The notes under the pieces were generated by a model. It was not told where the DNA came from. It ran no database searches and saw nothing but the letters and a program-made list of their open reading frames with translations. The translations under genes and the position numbers were made by a program. 46,934 bases of DNA from an uncultured bacterium (GTDB taxonomy: Bacteria; Patescibacteriota; Gracilibacteria; Absconditabacterales; Absconditicoccaceae), in assembly GCA_903904875.1 (NCBI GenBank), contig CAIVEC010000006.1:1-46934 (forward strand), read 5' to 3'. Positions within the stretch are counted from its first letter, which is position 1. Each line of letters opens with the position of its first letter. Shown in pieces: positions 34,211 to 45,111 of the stretch.

Positions 34211-34393
34211 TTACATTCCTAAATACCTAAGTAATCCATAAACCAAAAATACCGGCCGAATAAGCGCTTTCATTATACCGAGCAATCATAAGCTGAATGA
34301 TGTCGCTGTTCCGATAAAATAAATCGCTGCACCGACAAGTCCTAGTCCGTACATTGCTAATTTAGGCATGTGCTGACGAATTTTCTTTACCAT
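34211..34393 (-). CDS. Small membrane protein
   Basis: MVKKIRQHMPKLAMYGLGLVGAAIYFIGTATSFSL(TGA)LLGIMKALI(CGG)PVFLVYGLLRYLGM, 60 aa. Confidence 0.55.
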
Positions 34394-34428
34394 GATGTAT
34401 ATGAAAAGATAAAATTCTTATGAATAAT

Positions 34429-34806
34429 TTATTTACCGAGTTTATACGAAAAATCGAGCTGTATTCAATCAGCATATACCGGAGTCGTGAACTCTATCCG
34501 GAATCATCAATTCGTTTTGGATCGTTGGATCAGATCCTTATTCAGAAACGGTTCGTCAAGCGCTTCCGGAGGCAGGATGAATTTTGGGTCAAATAATATT
34601 ATCCTAGCTTTATTACCATTTTCTATGAAGATCAATACCTGGCAGTGTATGATTTCCGGCAAGGTGTCTTCTTTGACATATCCGATGAGCTTTTTCTTCT
34701 TGAGCTCCGCGATATCTTCGTGAGTCAATTCCAATCTCTCGCAGGAGAAAATCATCTTTTCTGCTATTTTTGACGATTCGGAATCGTATTGTGCGTTGAT
34801 TTCCAT
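34429..34806 (-). CDS. Hypothetical protein
   Basis: MEINAQYDSESSKIAEKM...KTN(TGA)(TGA)F(CGG)IEFTTPVYAD(TGA)IQLDFSYKLGK; 125 aa. Confidence 0.6.
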
Positions 34807-34829
34807 TCTGTGATTGATTTTGAGTAAAA

Positions 34830-35471
34830 CTATTTCCCTTCCAGTTCTAATTTAAACTCTTTCAGAAATTTTATCAGAAAGTCTGTTCTTCTTTTTGCGA
34901 TTTTTTTGGCGGTCTTGGTATGCATCCTGTCTGTGACTTTAAGTAATCTTTGGTAAAATAAGTCTAAGCCAAAACGCAAAGGATTAGGAATATGATTTTT
35001 GCAAAAAGGATCTTCGGAGTTGTAGAAAGGGTTTTTCATCTGTCAGGTCGAAGAGTATGTCCTCATGATGGATATTGCACCCGTTGCCTCTAGTCCGTCT
35101 GCGTCTTGTAGAATTTTTCATTCCAATGTTTTCGGAATGATGCCTTTGCTGAATGAACATTCCAGAATACAGGTTTTGATTTTCTCTATCTTTTTCTTGG
35201 GAAATTCATCAAATCAATTCAATATATTCTCTGCCACTATCGCGCTTTCTTCCTGTGATCTGTGTGAATCCGGGTGATTCTTCTGGTAGACTACTACATC
35301 ATGAAATAATGCAGAAGGGATGATGATATCCAGATCTCATTTTTCTGTCTTTGCAATCCTTTCAGCATTCGTCAGTACTCTCAATGCATGTTCAAAATCA
35401 TGAGAAACATCCGTGTTTGGAATTTTCTTTTTAGCGATTTCTATTAATCTGTCTCTTAATTTTCTATTCAT
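34830..35471 (-). CDS. HD-domain phosphohydrolase
   Basis: VSHDFEHALRVLTNAERIA..DLDIIIPSALFHDVVVYQKNHP..LQDADGLEATGAISIMRTY. Confidence 0.8.
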
Positions 35472-35992
35472 GGAATTATTTTTCTTAATAGTAAATCACT
35501 GTAAGAAACCGAAATCAAATCTTCTTGTGGAATCTTAAATAGATCAAGAAAAGATTGACACTGTTCTAGTAGTTTCTCTTTTCCTATGCTACCATCTTTA
35601 TCAATCGCTTCAATTTCAATAAATGTCCCTAGGTCTTCAACTCCATCAATATGGAATTTCACATTATCAATAAAATAAATCTCCCTTTTTTTATCCACGA
35701 CAACCAATATCCCAAGAGCTTTCGTTAAGATCTCTTTTAATGAGGATTTTGGATCTGATTTGAATAAGACAACATCCGATTGCTTCGGTCATTCCTTATC
35801 TTCCCTCTGATAATGGATCAGATGATTCTCTATATTTCCCTCCCTTAATTTCAATCTACCAAAATTCACATTGAAATATGTATCTATCTGATGATCGATG
35901 CCTTTGAAATCTGCATTTTTTGATGTCAATATTTCTCTGATCATAGTCTGATTATCTGACTTTGCTTTGATTTCTATATTTACGTGAGCCAT
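35456..35992 (-). CDS. CYTH domain (CyaB/ThTPase-like) protein
   Basis: MAHVNIEIKAKS..IDTYFNVNFGRLKLREG..LIHYQREDK..VVVDKKREIYFIDNVKFHIDGVEDLGTFIEIE; continues past TGA to TAA at 35456, overlapping the HD gene by 16 nt. Confidence 0.88.
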
Positions 35993-36002
35993 AAGATTTT
36001 AT

Positions 36003-37013
36003 TTATTTTATAAATATTTTTCCTAATTTTTTAATTTCAGGGTTTTTTATCTTTTCAATCAATGTTTTAGCAAAATCATGTGCAAAAATCACTAGGTATG
36101 GCCTACCATAATAATCAATTACTTTTGTACGTCATGGTTTTGTTATTTTTAATGCGTTATGTTTTCTTGCTAATAATTCATATGCTTGAGAAAGATATTT
36201 TTCGCGTTCTTTTCGATTTTTTGCTTGAAAAACCTTTTCGAAAATAGGTAGAAATTTCTTTGATAATTTTAATCTGTAAAATGCTGTGCCAAGCCATTTG
36301 CTATATGGTATATATTCTTGTTCTATAAGAAAACAAAGATTCATTATATTTTGGATAATTCTGGATGTAATTATTTTTGATCCTATCTCATCGTCCAAAT
36401 CTCCGCATCTTCCTACAAATGCTTCTTCTGAACTAATTTTTTCCCATTCGCACGCCATGGTATACAACCAGACATCTTTGGGATAATAATGAAATATTTC
36501 TATCGCTTTTTTTATATGTAAATCATCATGAAATATTTTTCAACTTCTTAATACTCTTAATTTTTGTTGTGAAAATGATAATCGATCTTTCGTAGTGATT
36601 TTTTTACGTATATCTATTCCCAAATGTTCTTGAAAAAATGCCTCTACAGTCTGGATTCTAATGAGATGATTTACTTTTCCGCTCTTAGATTTTTGGAGAC
36701 GCTGTATTCCATCACTTACTTTGCCTGAAAAATTTGTTGGATATCCTTTAAATTCATGAGATAAATTTTCTGATAATACTTCACTTATTTTTTTACTATA
36801 TTTTTGATGATTTTCTTTGCTGAGAAAAATAGATAAACGAGGACCTCGTTGGTGATCTCTTGATATCGGTGTATCAAAGCCCATAACATCGGATCAATAA
36901 TCTATAAGTCCTGCCGAATAATTAACTTTTGGAAAAAATTTATGGAGAATTTTTTTTACTATCTGTTCATAATACATTTGGCTTAATTGTAATCCGGGGA
37001 TGAATTTAGTCAT
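36003..37013 (-). CDS. DUF4037 domain protein
   Basis: SDVMGFDTPISRDHQ(CGA)GPRLSIFL; EKISSEEAFVGRCGDLDDEIGSKI; LIEQEYIPYSKWLGTAF; 336 aa. Confidence 0.85.
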
Positions 37014-37026
37014 ATGTTTTATTATT

Positions 37027-38040
37027 TTATAAATACTTCGCTTTGTTCGCATTGTGTTCTTCTAACGTGCTTCCGTAATGGATATTTCCTTCCATGTCAT
37101 GGAGATAATATAAGTAATCCGAACTCTGCGGATTCATGACGGCATTGATGCTTTCCCGTGTCGGATTGGAAATCGGTGTCGGTGGCAAATCCCTATGCGT
37201 CCTTGTGTTATATATATTGTTCTTGTCTCAAATCTTTTGCGCTATCACGGCTGGCGTACATGTTGTGTAGGATTGTTTTAATCCGTAACAAAGCGTGATA
37301 TCAGCATCTAACGCCATACCTATATTCAATCTTTTCAAAAATATCCCTGCAACGGTTGCTTTGTTCACTATGTTCCTTTCTTCCTTTTCCAAGATACTTG
37401 CGAGGATTATCGTATTATACCGATTTGTTGGCGCACTCACTTTGCTTCGTACTTTCGTGTTGAAATTTTCTAATTGCGTGTAGACCAATTGATCGATGAT
37501 ATTTTTGGTCTTATCTACTTGATAGGTGTCAGGATAGAGAAAACCCTCGAGGGTTTTTAGTGTTAAGTTTTGAGTGTTAAGTGTTAAGTTATTTAAAAAT
37601 GCATATCTGGTCTGATATTTAGCTATGATAGCTGGATCGCTGACGAATGCTATATAATCGCCGCCGGTGATATATCATTTTCTCGCTAATGCTTCATCGA
37701 TATCGTAGATAGATCGTCCTTCCAAAAGCGTCAAACGAAGATAATCCTTTTCTGACCCATTCAATATTTTTTTTACGAATCCTGCTTTGCTATACCTTCA
37801 CGTGAAGGTGTAGCTTCCCGCCTCTAATTTAGAAAAATCTATATCATGCGTTCTGATATATAATTTCACACGAATTTTTTCTATCGGACCGAGCTGATTC
37901 AGAATCTTGGAGACATTCTCTCATTGTTCTATGGTTATCTTGGCGTTGAGGGTGATTCTTTTGGTGAAGAGGTATATCAATAGGATAAGCACGACGAGCA
38001 GTATCCGTCTTCAGAGTCTGATTTTTTTTCCTTTCTTCAT
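37027..38040 (-). CDS. mltG: Endolytic transglycosylase MltG-like
   Basis: LLEGRSIYDIDEALA; EGFLYPDTYQV; ILASILEKEERN; GMALDADITLCYGL; DLPPTPISNPT; YLYYLHDMEGNIHYGSTLEEHNANKAKYL. Confidence 0.88.
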
Positions 38041-38117
38041 ATTTTCTATTATAAAATAAACGTCAGAGATGATAACTATATCAGCAATAAATTCAAATAA
38101 TTAAAAGATTCTGTATC

Positions 38118-38234
38118 TGTCTCCCTTTGTAAAGGGAGAAACCGAAGGGAGAGGGATTTATGGACTAGAGTACTTCTGTCCTTAAATCCTCCTGTGCTTC
38201 GCACCACCCCTCCTTTTCAAAAGGAGGACAAAAA
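38118..38234. repeat. MITE-like nested palindromic repeat, copy B
   Basis: TGTCTCCCTTTGTAAAGGGAGA..GAGGGATTTATGGA..TCCTTAAATCCTCC..CACCACCCCTCCTTTTCAAAAGGAGGACA; near-identical to 6959..7094 minus an inner segment. Confidence 0.7.
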
Positions 38235-38338
38235 ATAGTATTTTCTTTCTTTTTCTTCTTGAAAAAAAAATGAAATACTTTATGATGGTGCCTCACAAAA
38301 AAAATGTGTCTTTTTTATTTTATATAAACTAGAGTATT

Positions 38339-40972
38339 ATGTGATTATTTGGAAGCAACGAGAAGAAGTATGTGTACTTTTTCGGAGAAGCAAAAGACCT
38401 CGGCAAGGATATGCTCGGAGGCAAAGGAAAAAATTTAGCGGAAATGGTATCATTATGATTGCCTATCCCAAGCGGATTTACTATCACCACAGAGACATGT
38501 GATCTCTACTACAAAAGCAACAAGACCTATCCACAGATAGTGTTGGATCAGATTGAAAAAGAACTTCAGAAACTTGAAGATGTCATGGGCAAAAAACTCG
38601 GAGATCCAAAAGATCCGTTGTTAGTCTCTGTAAGATCCGGAGCTGCCGATTCTATGCCTGGAATGATGGATACTATTCTTAACTTAGGACTCAATGATGA
38701 ATCCGTCCAAGGATTGATCGAAAAGACCGGTAATCCAAGATTCGTACGGGATAGTTACAGAAGGTTTTTGCAAATGTTCGGTGATGTAGTATTGGAAGTT
38801 CCTCACCATGATTTCGAAAAATCATTACAATCCGTCAAAGATGCCAAAGGTGTAAAATTAGATACCGAACTCGATGTTACTGATTTACAAAAAGTTGTTA
38901 CTTTATATAAGGAAGCCATCAAAAAAGCTACGGGAAAAGATTTCCCAAGCAATCCAAGACAGCAGTTGCATATGGCTATCGACGCGGTATTCGGTTCTCG
39001 GAACAATGACAGAGCTATCATCTATAGAAAAATAAATGATATCAAATGATTACTTGGTACCGCTGTGAATGTACAAGCGATGGTCTTCGGAAATATGGGA
39101 GATACTTCAGGTACGGGAGTATGCTTCACCAGAAATCCATCAACTGGAGAACATAAATTCTACGGAGAATTCCTCATGAACGCACAAGGCGAAGATGTCG
39201 TTGCCGGTATCAGAACTCCTATGGAGATCCAAGAACTTGATAGGGTTATGCCTGACTGTTACAAAGAACTTGTAGAGATCTATGAGGGATTAGAAAAACA
39301 TTATAGAGATATGCAGGATATGGAATTCACTATCCAAGAAGGAAAATTGTATATCCTTCAAACAAGAAATGGAAAAAGGACCGCAGCTGCAGCCATCAAG
39401 ATGGCAGTGGATATGGTGAAAGAATGACTCATCAACGAAAAGGAAGCAGTATTGAGAGTAAAACCAGAACAGCTTGATAGCTTACTTCACAAACAAATAG
39501 ATCCAGCAGCAAAAAAGACTGCTGAATTGCTTACTAAATGACTTCCTGCTTCACCAGGCGCTGCAGTCGGACAAATTGTCTTTACTGCACAAGCTGCTCA
39601 TGATCGAAACGAAGAAGGTAAGAAAGTCGTTCTCGTAAGGACAGAAACTTCTCCGGAAGATATCATAGGAATGATCGCTGCTCAAGGAATCTTGACTGCT
39701 AGAGGAGGTATGACTTCTCACGCTGCCGTAGTTGCTAGAGGAATGGGAAAAAGCTGTGTAGCTTGAGCTGGAGACATCGTTGTCGATGAACACGCTAAAA
39801 CGCTTATCGTTAAATGAAAAACATACAAAGAATGAGATATTATCACATTAGACTGAGCTACAGGAGAAGTATTTGCTAACGCATTAGCAGTAATGGATCC
39901 AGAACTCAGCGGTGATTTCTGAACGCTTATGACCTGGGCTGATAACTATAGAACATTACTTGTAAGAACAAACGCTGATACTCCGCATGACGCTGAAGTG
40001 GCAAGAAAGTTCGGTGCTCAAGGAATTTGATTGTGTAGAACTGAACATATGTTCTTCGCTGAGGACAGGATCAAGGCAGTGAGAGAAATGATTCTCGCTG
40101 ATGATGTTGACGGAAGAAAGAAAGCGCTTGCAAAAATATTACCATTTCAAAAAGAAGATTTTATCTGAATTCTCAAAGCAATGGCTGGACTACCAGTCAC
40201 GATCAGATTCTTAGATCCTCCTTTGCATGAATTCCTTCCTCAAGAAGAAAAAGATATCGTTGAACTTGCAAGAGATATGGGAGTAGATTTAGACGTGTTG
40301 AAAAAAAGAATAGAATCGCTTCATGAAGTAAATCCGATGCTTGGACATAGATGATGCAGACTCGTCATCACCTATCCTGAAATCGCAGAAATGCAAACGG
40401 AAGCAGTGATTTCTGCAGCATGCGAACTCAAGAAAACAGGTGTGGAAATTAAGCCTGAAATCATGATCCCATTAGTAGGATTCAAAGCTGAATTCGATTT
40501 CAATGCTGATATCGTCAGAAAAGTCGCTAAAGAGACCATGGACAAATATGGTGTTACTGTTGATTACAAACTCGGAACCATGATCGAAGTGCCTAGAGGA
40601 GCTGTAACAGCCGACAAAGTCGCTGAAACAGCAGAATTCTTCTCATTCGGAACCAATGATCTTACTCAGATGACGCTAGGATTCTCAAGAGACGATGCTG
40701 GTAAATTCATCAAAGAATACGTCAATAAAAACATTTTTGAAAAAGATCCGTTCCAGACATTAGATACGGAAGGAGTCGGTCAACTCGTTCAGATGGCTGT
40801 TGATAAATGAAGAAAAACGAGACCTGATATCAAGCTCGGTATCTGTGGAGAACACGGCGGAGATCCAGAATCAATTTATTTCTGTCATAAGGTCGGTTTG
40901 AACTATGTCAGCTGTTCACCGTTCAGAGTTCCTATCGCAAGATTGGCTGCTGCACACGCTGCATTGAAATAA
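38339..40972 (+). CDS. ppdK: Pyruvate, phosphate dikinase
   Basis: [14 protein letters not shown](TGA)[74 protein letters not shown](TGA)AGD; GI(TGA)[13 protein letters not shown](TGA)CRL; 877 aa. Confidence 0.98.
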
Positions 40973-41000
40973 TCATTACTTTCAAATTATTAAAAAAAAT

Positions 41001-41028
41001 GCTGGGCAAATGTCCCAGCGTTTTTTTT
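41001..41028. terminator. Intrinsic terminator
   Basis: GCTGGG-CAAATGT-CCCAGCG followed by T8. Confidence 0.85.
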
Positions 41029-41044
41029 GTTGTGGTAAGATTAA

Positions 41045-41398
41045 TTAAAAATACTCCCTCTCTTTACGGATGAAATAGAACCCATTTTCTTTGGGAAATG
41101 GATTTCCCCATGTTTCAATCAACTTGGTTTTTCGAAACCACTGATCTACTACACAAGCAATTTTTTCGGCGAGGATTTCTCTTACGATAGGAGTGCGTTC
41201 AGTTTTGTCATTGAAGGTGAATAATACATGGATTTCTCCATCATATCCACCAGCTTCTCTGAACGTAAGAACAGAAACTTGGCTTGAATTTAGTTCCATT
41301 TCGGTGATGGCAGCTACCGCCTCCCTCATTGCTGCTTTAAATTTTCTGCGGCGCCATCTGAACATTCGTGGGGCGCCAAATAGTAATATTAGTGGCAT
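41045..41398 (-). CDS. Hypothetical protein
   Basis: 117-aa ORF ending TAA, no frame interruption. Confidence 0.55.
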   Translation of the reverse strand: MPLILLFGAPRMFRWRRRKFKAAMREAVAAITEMELNSSQVSVLTFREAGGYDGEIHVLFTFNDKTERTPIVREILAEKIACVVDQWFRKTKLIETWGNPFPKENGFYFIRKEREYF

Positions 41399-41568
41399 AA
41401 AGTTTTGGTTTTAGTTTATTTTTCTTACTATATATATTTATAAACTAAAGTCAATCTTTTATTTTTTGGCTCTTCTTCGCTTCTTTTTACCACAAGACTT
41501 GACTTTCACTATTTTTTCACTAAAAGCGAAGTCCAAAAACAAAATTAATAACTAAAAATTACTACATT

Positions 41569-41979
41569 ATGACGAAAGAAAAAAGTACTGGAAAACGTAA
41601 ATTTTCCCTGAGAAAAAAGAAAACGAATGTTATTCCTGTGAGTGAAGAAGTACGAGAGGTGGTACAAACAAAAACCTATCTACCTTATCCGAAAGCTTAT
41701 ATTTCTATTCACAACATGAGTATGTCCAGTAGGATTTTGGCCGTAAAAGTTGATCATTATCTGCAACACAAAGAAACTTGTATTCCTGTGGTTGATAAGG
41801 GTCGGGTAACCTGGAATATTCTTGAACAGCACAATAAGCCATTCTCTCGTTTACGAAAGGAGGTTGAAGAAATTCAGAATCATAAATTCAAAGATCAAAC
41901 CTTGGATGTGATTGCTGAACGTGTTATCAAGTTTATCACCAAAGAACATCAGCTTAAATCTGTACCGGAACCAGTTTAA
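41569..41979 (+). CDS. Basic hypothetical protein
   Basis: 136-aa ORF followed by a terminator. Confidence 0.6.
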   Translation: MTKEKSTGKRKFSLRKKKTNVIPVSEEVREVVQTKTYLPYPKAYISIHNMSMSSRILAVKVDHYLQHKETCIPVVDKGRVTWNILEQHNKPFSRLRKEVEEIQNHKFKDQTLDVIAERVIKFITKEHQLKSVPEPV

Positions 41980-42003
41980 ATTTATTGTAATGATTATTGT
42001 AAT

Positions 42004-42033
42004 GCCTGGATTTTTTCTCCAGGCGTTTTTTTT
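42004..42033. terminator. Intrinsic terminator
   Basis: GCCTGGA-TTTTTTC-TCCAGGC followed by GTTTTTTTT. Confidence 0.85.
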
Positions 42034-42104
42034 ATATCGACTGTTTTTGAAATCATAAATTACTTCGTTATCACTCGTACTTTATGTATCAAAAATTGCC
42101 GGTA

Positions 42105-42160
42105 TATAATTTCGACGTCATGCAAACCCTTAAAAATGTCGGGTTTTCATTGCGTCTCAA
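42105..42160. promoter_or_regulatory. Structured hairpin element type B, copy 2
   Basis: TATAATTTC-GACGTCATGCAAACCC...GGGTTTTCATTGCGTC-TCAA. Confidence 0.55.
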
Positions 42161-42200
42161 ATAAAATTGCACCTGGGTGTAAAATATATACAGTAGTAGT

Positions 42201-42968
42201 ATGTGAACATATCTCGGACAGAATTTCCTTATAGACGCTAAAGTCAGAAGCTATATCGCTGATAAGATTTTGGCATTGTATCACGAATGCTGATGCAAAA
42301 CTTTAATAGAGATATGACCTGGGAAAGGCTCGATAACTAAACTTATCCATTCTATTTCGCCTAATTTTTTTGTTATAGAAAAAGATCCGACATTCTTCGA
42401 TAACGGACAATTGCAGATAGAAAATTGAGAATTTATTCTTGCTGATATACTTGAGATAGACGTTGAAGAGATGCTGAAAGAAAAGAGATTGAGTCCGAAA
42501 AAAACTTTAGTTGTAGGAAATCTGCCGTACTATATCACTTCACCGATTCTGAGAAAATTCTTTGGAAATGGATCTCAAAAATTCGCTTGATGAATATTCA
42601 TGGTTCAGGATGAAGTTGGACAGAAGATCAAAAGCGACGCGAAGAAAAAATCCTATTTATGGCGATTGCTTAATTATTGATGTGATGTTACCTATCTGAA
42701 ATGAGTTCCGGCCAAGTGTTTCAAACCTGCACCGAAAGTCAAAAGTTGCCTCGTCCAATTGACAATTAAAAATTGAGAATTGAAAATAGATTGGGAAAAA
42801 TTAATCGAGTTCTTGGAATTATTCGCGCCGTTCAGCAGGAAGACGTTGGGAGCGATCCAAAAGATGATCCAGAAAAAATCAGATATAGTTTTTGTCATCC
42901 CTGAATCATTACAAAAGAAAAGATTGGAAGAACTCAACCGGACTCAGATCCAACAAATCCTGAAATAA
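42201..42968 (+). CDS. rsmA: 16S rRNA (adenine1518/1519) dimethyltransferase
   Basis: M(TGA)TYLGQNFLIDAKV; LIEI(TGA)PGKGSITKLI; VVGNLPYYITSPILRKFF; MVQDEVGQKI; VPAKCFKPAPKVKS; 255 aa. Confidence 0.93.
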
Positions 42969-43033
42969 TTTTTTTCCTTGAATATACGGTCAAACCCATT
43001 ACTATATATCCATATTTTACTCGTTTATCATAT

Positions 43034-43492
43034 ATGATGAGCGTTCTCGTCTACAACGGAGAAAAGTTCCAGAGAAGCAAGATATGGTACTTGGTGTTTG
43101 CCGTGATTTTTGCAAGCGTCTTTTTGCTCTCCATCCTCAATGGCAATATCGTCGGGGCAGTATTGATCTTCTTTTTGCTTGGATGATATTTCTATTATTC
43201 CACGATAAACAACCAAGTCATTAAAATGATCATAGAAGAAAAACAGCTTATCATCTGAAATAAAAACTATCCGCGAAATTCGTTCACCTGATATATAGTA
43301 GAAATCTATCCAAAAACCCAGCAAATAAAAAATATCGTTTTTCTTACTCAGAAATGACATATGATTTACTCATTTGACGATTCGCTCGAACATATCAGAC
43401 TCTTCCTTCTTGAACTTGATAAATACTTACCTATGCTTGGCGATTTTCATCAAACAACTCTAGAAAAATTCTCTAGGAAAATGAAACTTTAG
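43034..43492 (+). CDS. Membrane protein, hypothetical
   Basis: MMSVLVYNGEKFQRSKIWYLVFAVIFASVFLLSILNGNIVGAVLIFFLL(TGA)(TGA?)-type TM region; 152 aa to TAG. Confidence 0.6.
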
Positions 43493-43510
43493 ACTTGTAT
43501 CATCGTACGT

Positions 43511-45094
43511 ATGAATCCAATATCTTCACATAGATTAGTTATCAAGGATGCAGCATGGCAGTTGATTTCTAGGATCATCAGCGCTGTTTTTGGTTTTGCG
43601 ACGACCAAGATCATGGCTGATTATCTTTGACCGCTGAGATATGGAGATTATAATTCCATCCTCAAATATTTTGCCTTTTGGACCGCATTAGCGGATCTCG
43701 GCCTCTATGTATTAGCCGTCAAAAGACTTGGAGAACTCAAGGAAAAATATAAGGACGATCCCAACAATACCGCCATGAAAGAAGAATACGGAAAATTCGT
43801 AGCAACAAGGATCGTGACTATGGCTGTGGTCTATCTGGTTGCAATCGGTATAGCATATCTCATCCCTAGTTATAGGGCTAATCCATATTACCTCTGGTGA
43901 TTGCCGTTGGGGCTTTTCTTCTCCGCGAGCTTCATGTTCGCTGGAATCCAGCAATTACCATTGCAGATTTTCTGGAAGATGGAAAAGCTGAGCATTGCGC
44001 TTATCACTGCTAGACTAACGCAGTTGGCCATATTGGTGCCTGTGGTATATCTATTCTTTAAACGTATAAACTTCGTCGCCACTCCTACAGGCATATCTGT
44101 GATAGCTTTCTGTTTGGTAATGTTTTCCGTCGTATGAAGCAGTTTAGGGCAGAATGTCGAAATTTCCCTGAGAGCCAGAAGATATCTGCCGCTCAAGGTC
44201 ATCCGGGATCGGAAATTCATACGTGATACCATCAAAAAAAATCGGAATTATGGCGTGTCATATTATTTCAGCAGTTTCCATACGTTGCTGCCATTGCTTT
44301 TCTTGACGTGGTTCTATCCGACAGTTTCAGGAAAAGATTATTCGTGATTGCGATGACTTTCGCTCGGATTGATAGAGATCCTTTTGATTATTCCGTCTGC
44401 GCTTGGAAATAGCCTGTTGCATAAGATACCCGCTTACAAAGACAAACATAAGCTGCAAAGTCTAGGAAGTCTGATGAATCTCATGATCCGAATAGGATGA
44501 GTTTTTGCTATAAATTTTTGGATATTTGCAAGGATGATCATCCTTGTCTGCTCAAACAAAAACTTTTTGTGAAGCTATAGTTCCATATATAGTCGGTGAT
44601 CCGATCAGTTGATGCCGCTTTTGGGAATCGTATTGTTGTTTAGTTTCGTAAAACAAGTATATAACTATATCTTCGTAGCTACCGGCAAACAAAATGTCTT
44701 GCTTGGAGTGAATGGTATAGGTGTCCTGATCTGAATATTTTTGTGATTGTATCTCATACCGAATCGGTCATTCACCCTTGGACGAGGGCTTTTCGGCGCA
44801 ATCATCACCCAATTGATCATGGAATTCATCTTCATGTCCCTGGCGATCCGGGTCGGAATCCGTAAGGCTGTCACACCTGTCTTGTCCAAAAAGGTATTCC
44901 TAAGGGTATGTCTGGTATTGGCTTGTTTCGCTGCGGTCTGATGGACTGTCACCAGTCATGTGCATATGACGTATCTCTCTTTCTTTATCATAGCTGTTAT
45001 ACTCAATTGATCTGTTGCGCTTGTCTCTTTGCCGTTGCTCAAAAAAATGGGTCGTGGTTTGACCGTAGAAACTGATGTATATTCTCCTATATAA
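43511..45094 (+). CDS. Polysaccharide flippase (MATE/MOP superfamily, Wzx-like)
   Basis: VIKDAAWQLISRIISAVFGFATTKIMADYL(TGA)PLRYGDYN...ALADLGLYVLAVKRL..., many TMs; 527 aa. Confidence 0.8.
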
Positions 45095-45111
45095 TGATGA
45101 TGTAGAAAATA

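Noticed and set aside
37788-37814. Palindrome GCTATACCTTCACGTGAAGGTGTAGC as a regulatory site
   Set aside because: It lies inside the mltG coding sequence with no matching copy seen; likely coincidental or part of the general palindrome background.
38339-40972. Apparent multiple nonsense mutations or pseudogene in ppdK and most other genes
   Set aside because: All interruptions are TGA, at conserved Gly positions, in every gene of the window; recoding explains this better than decay.
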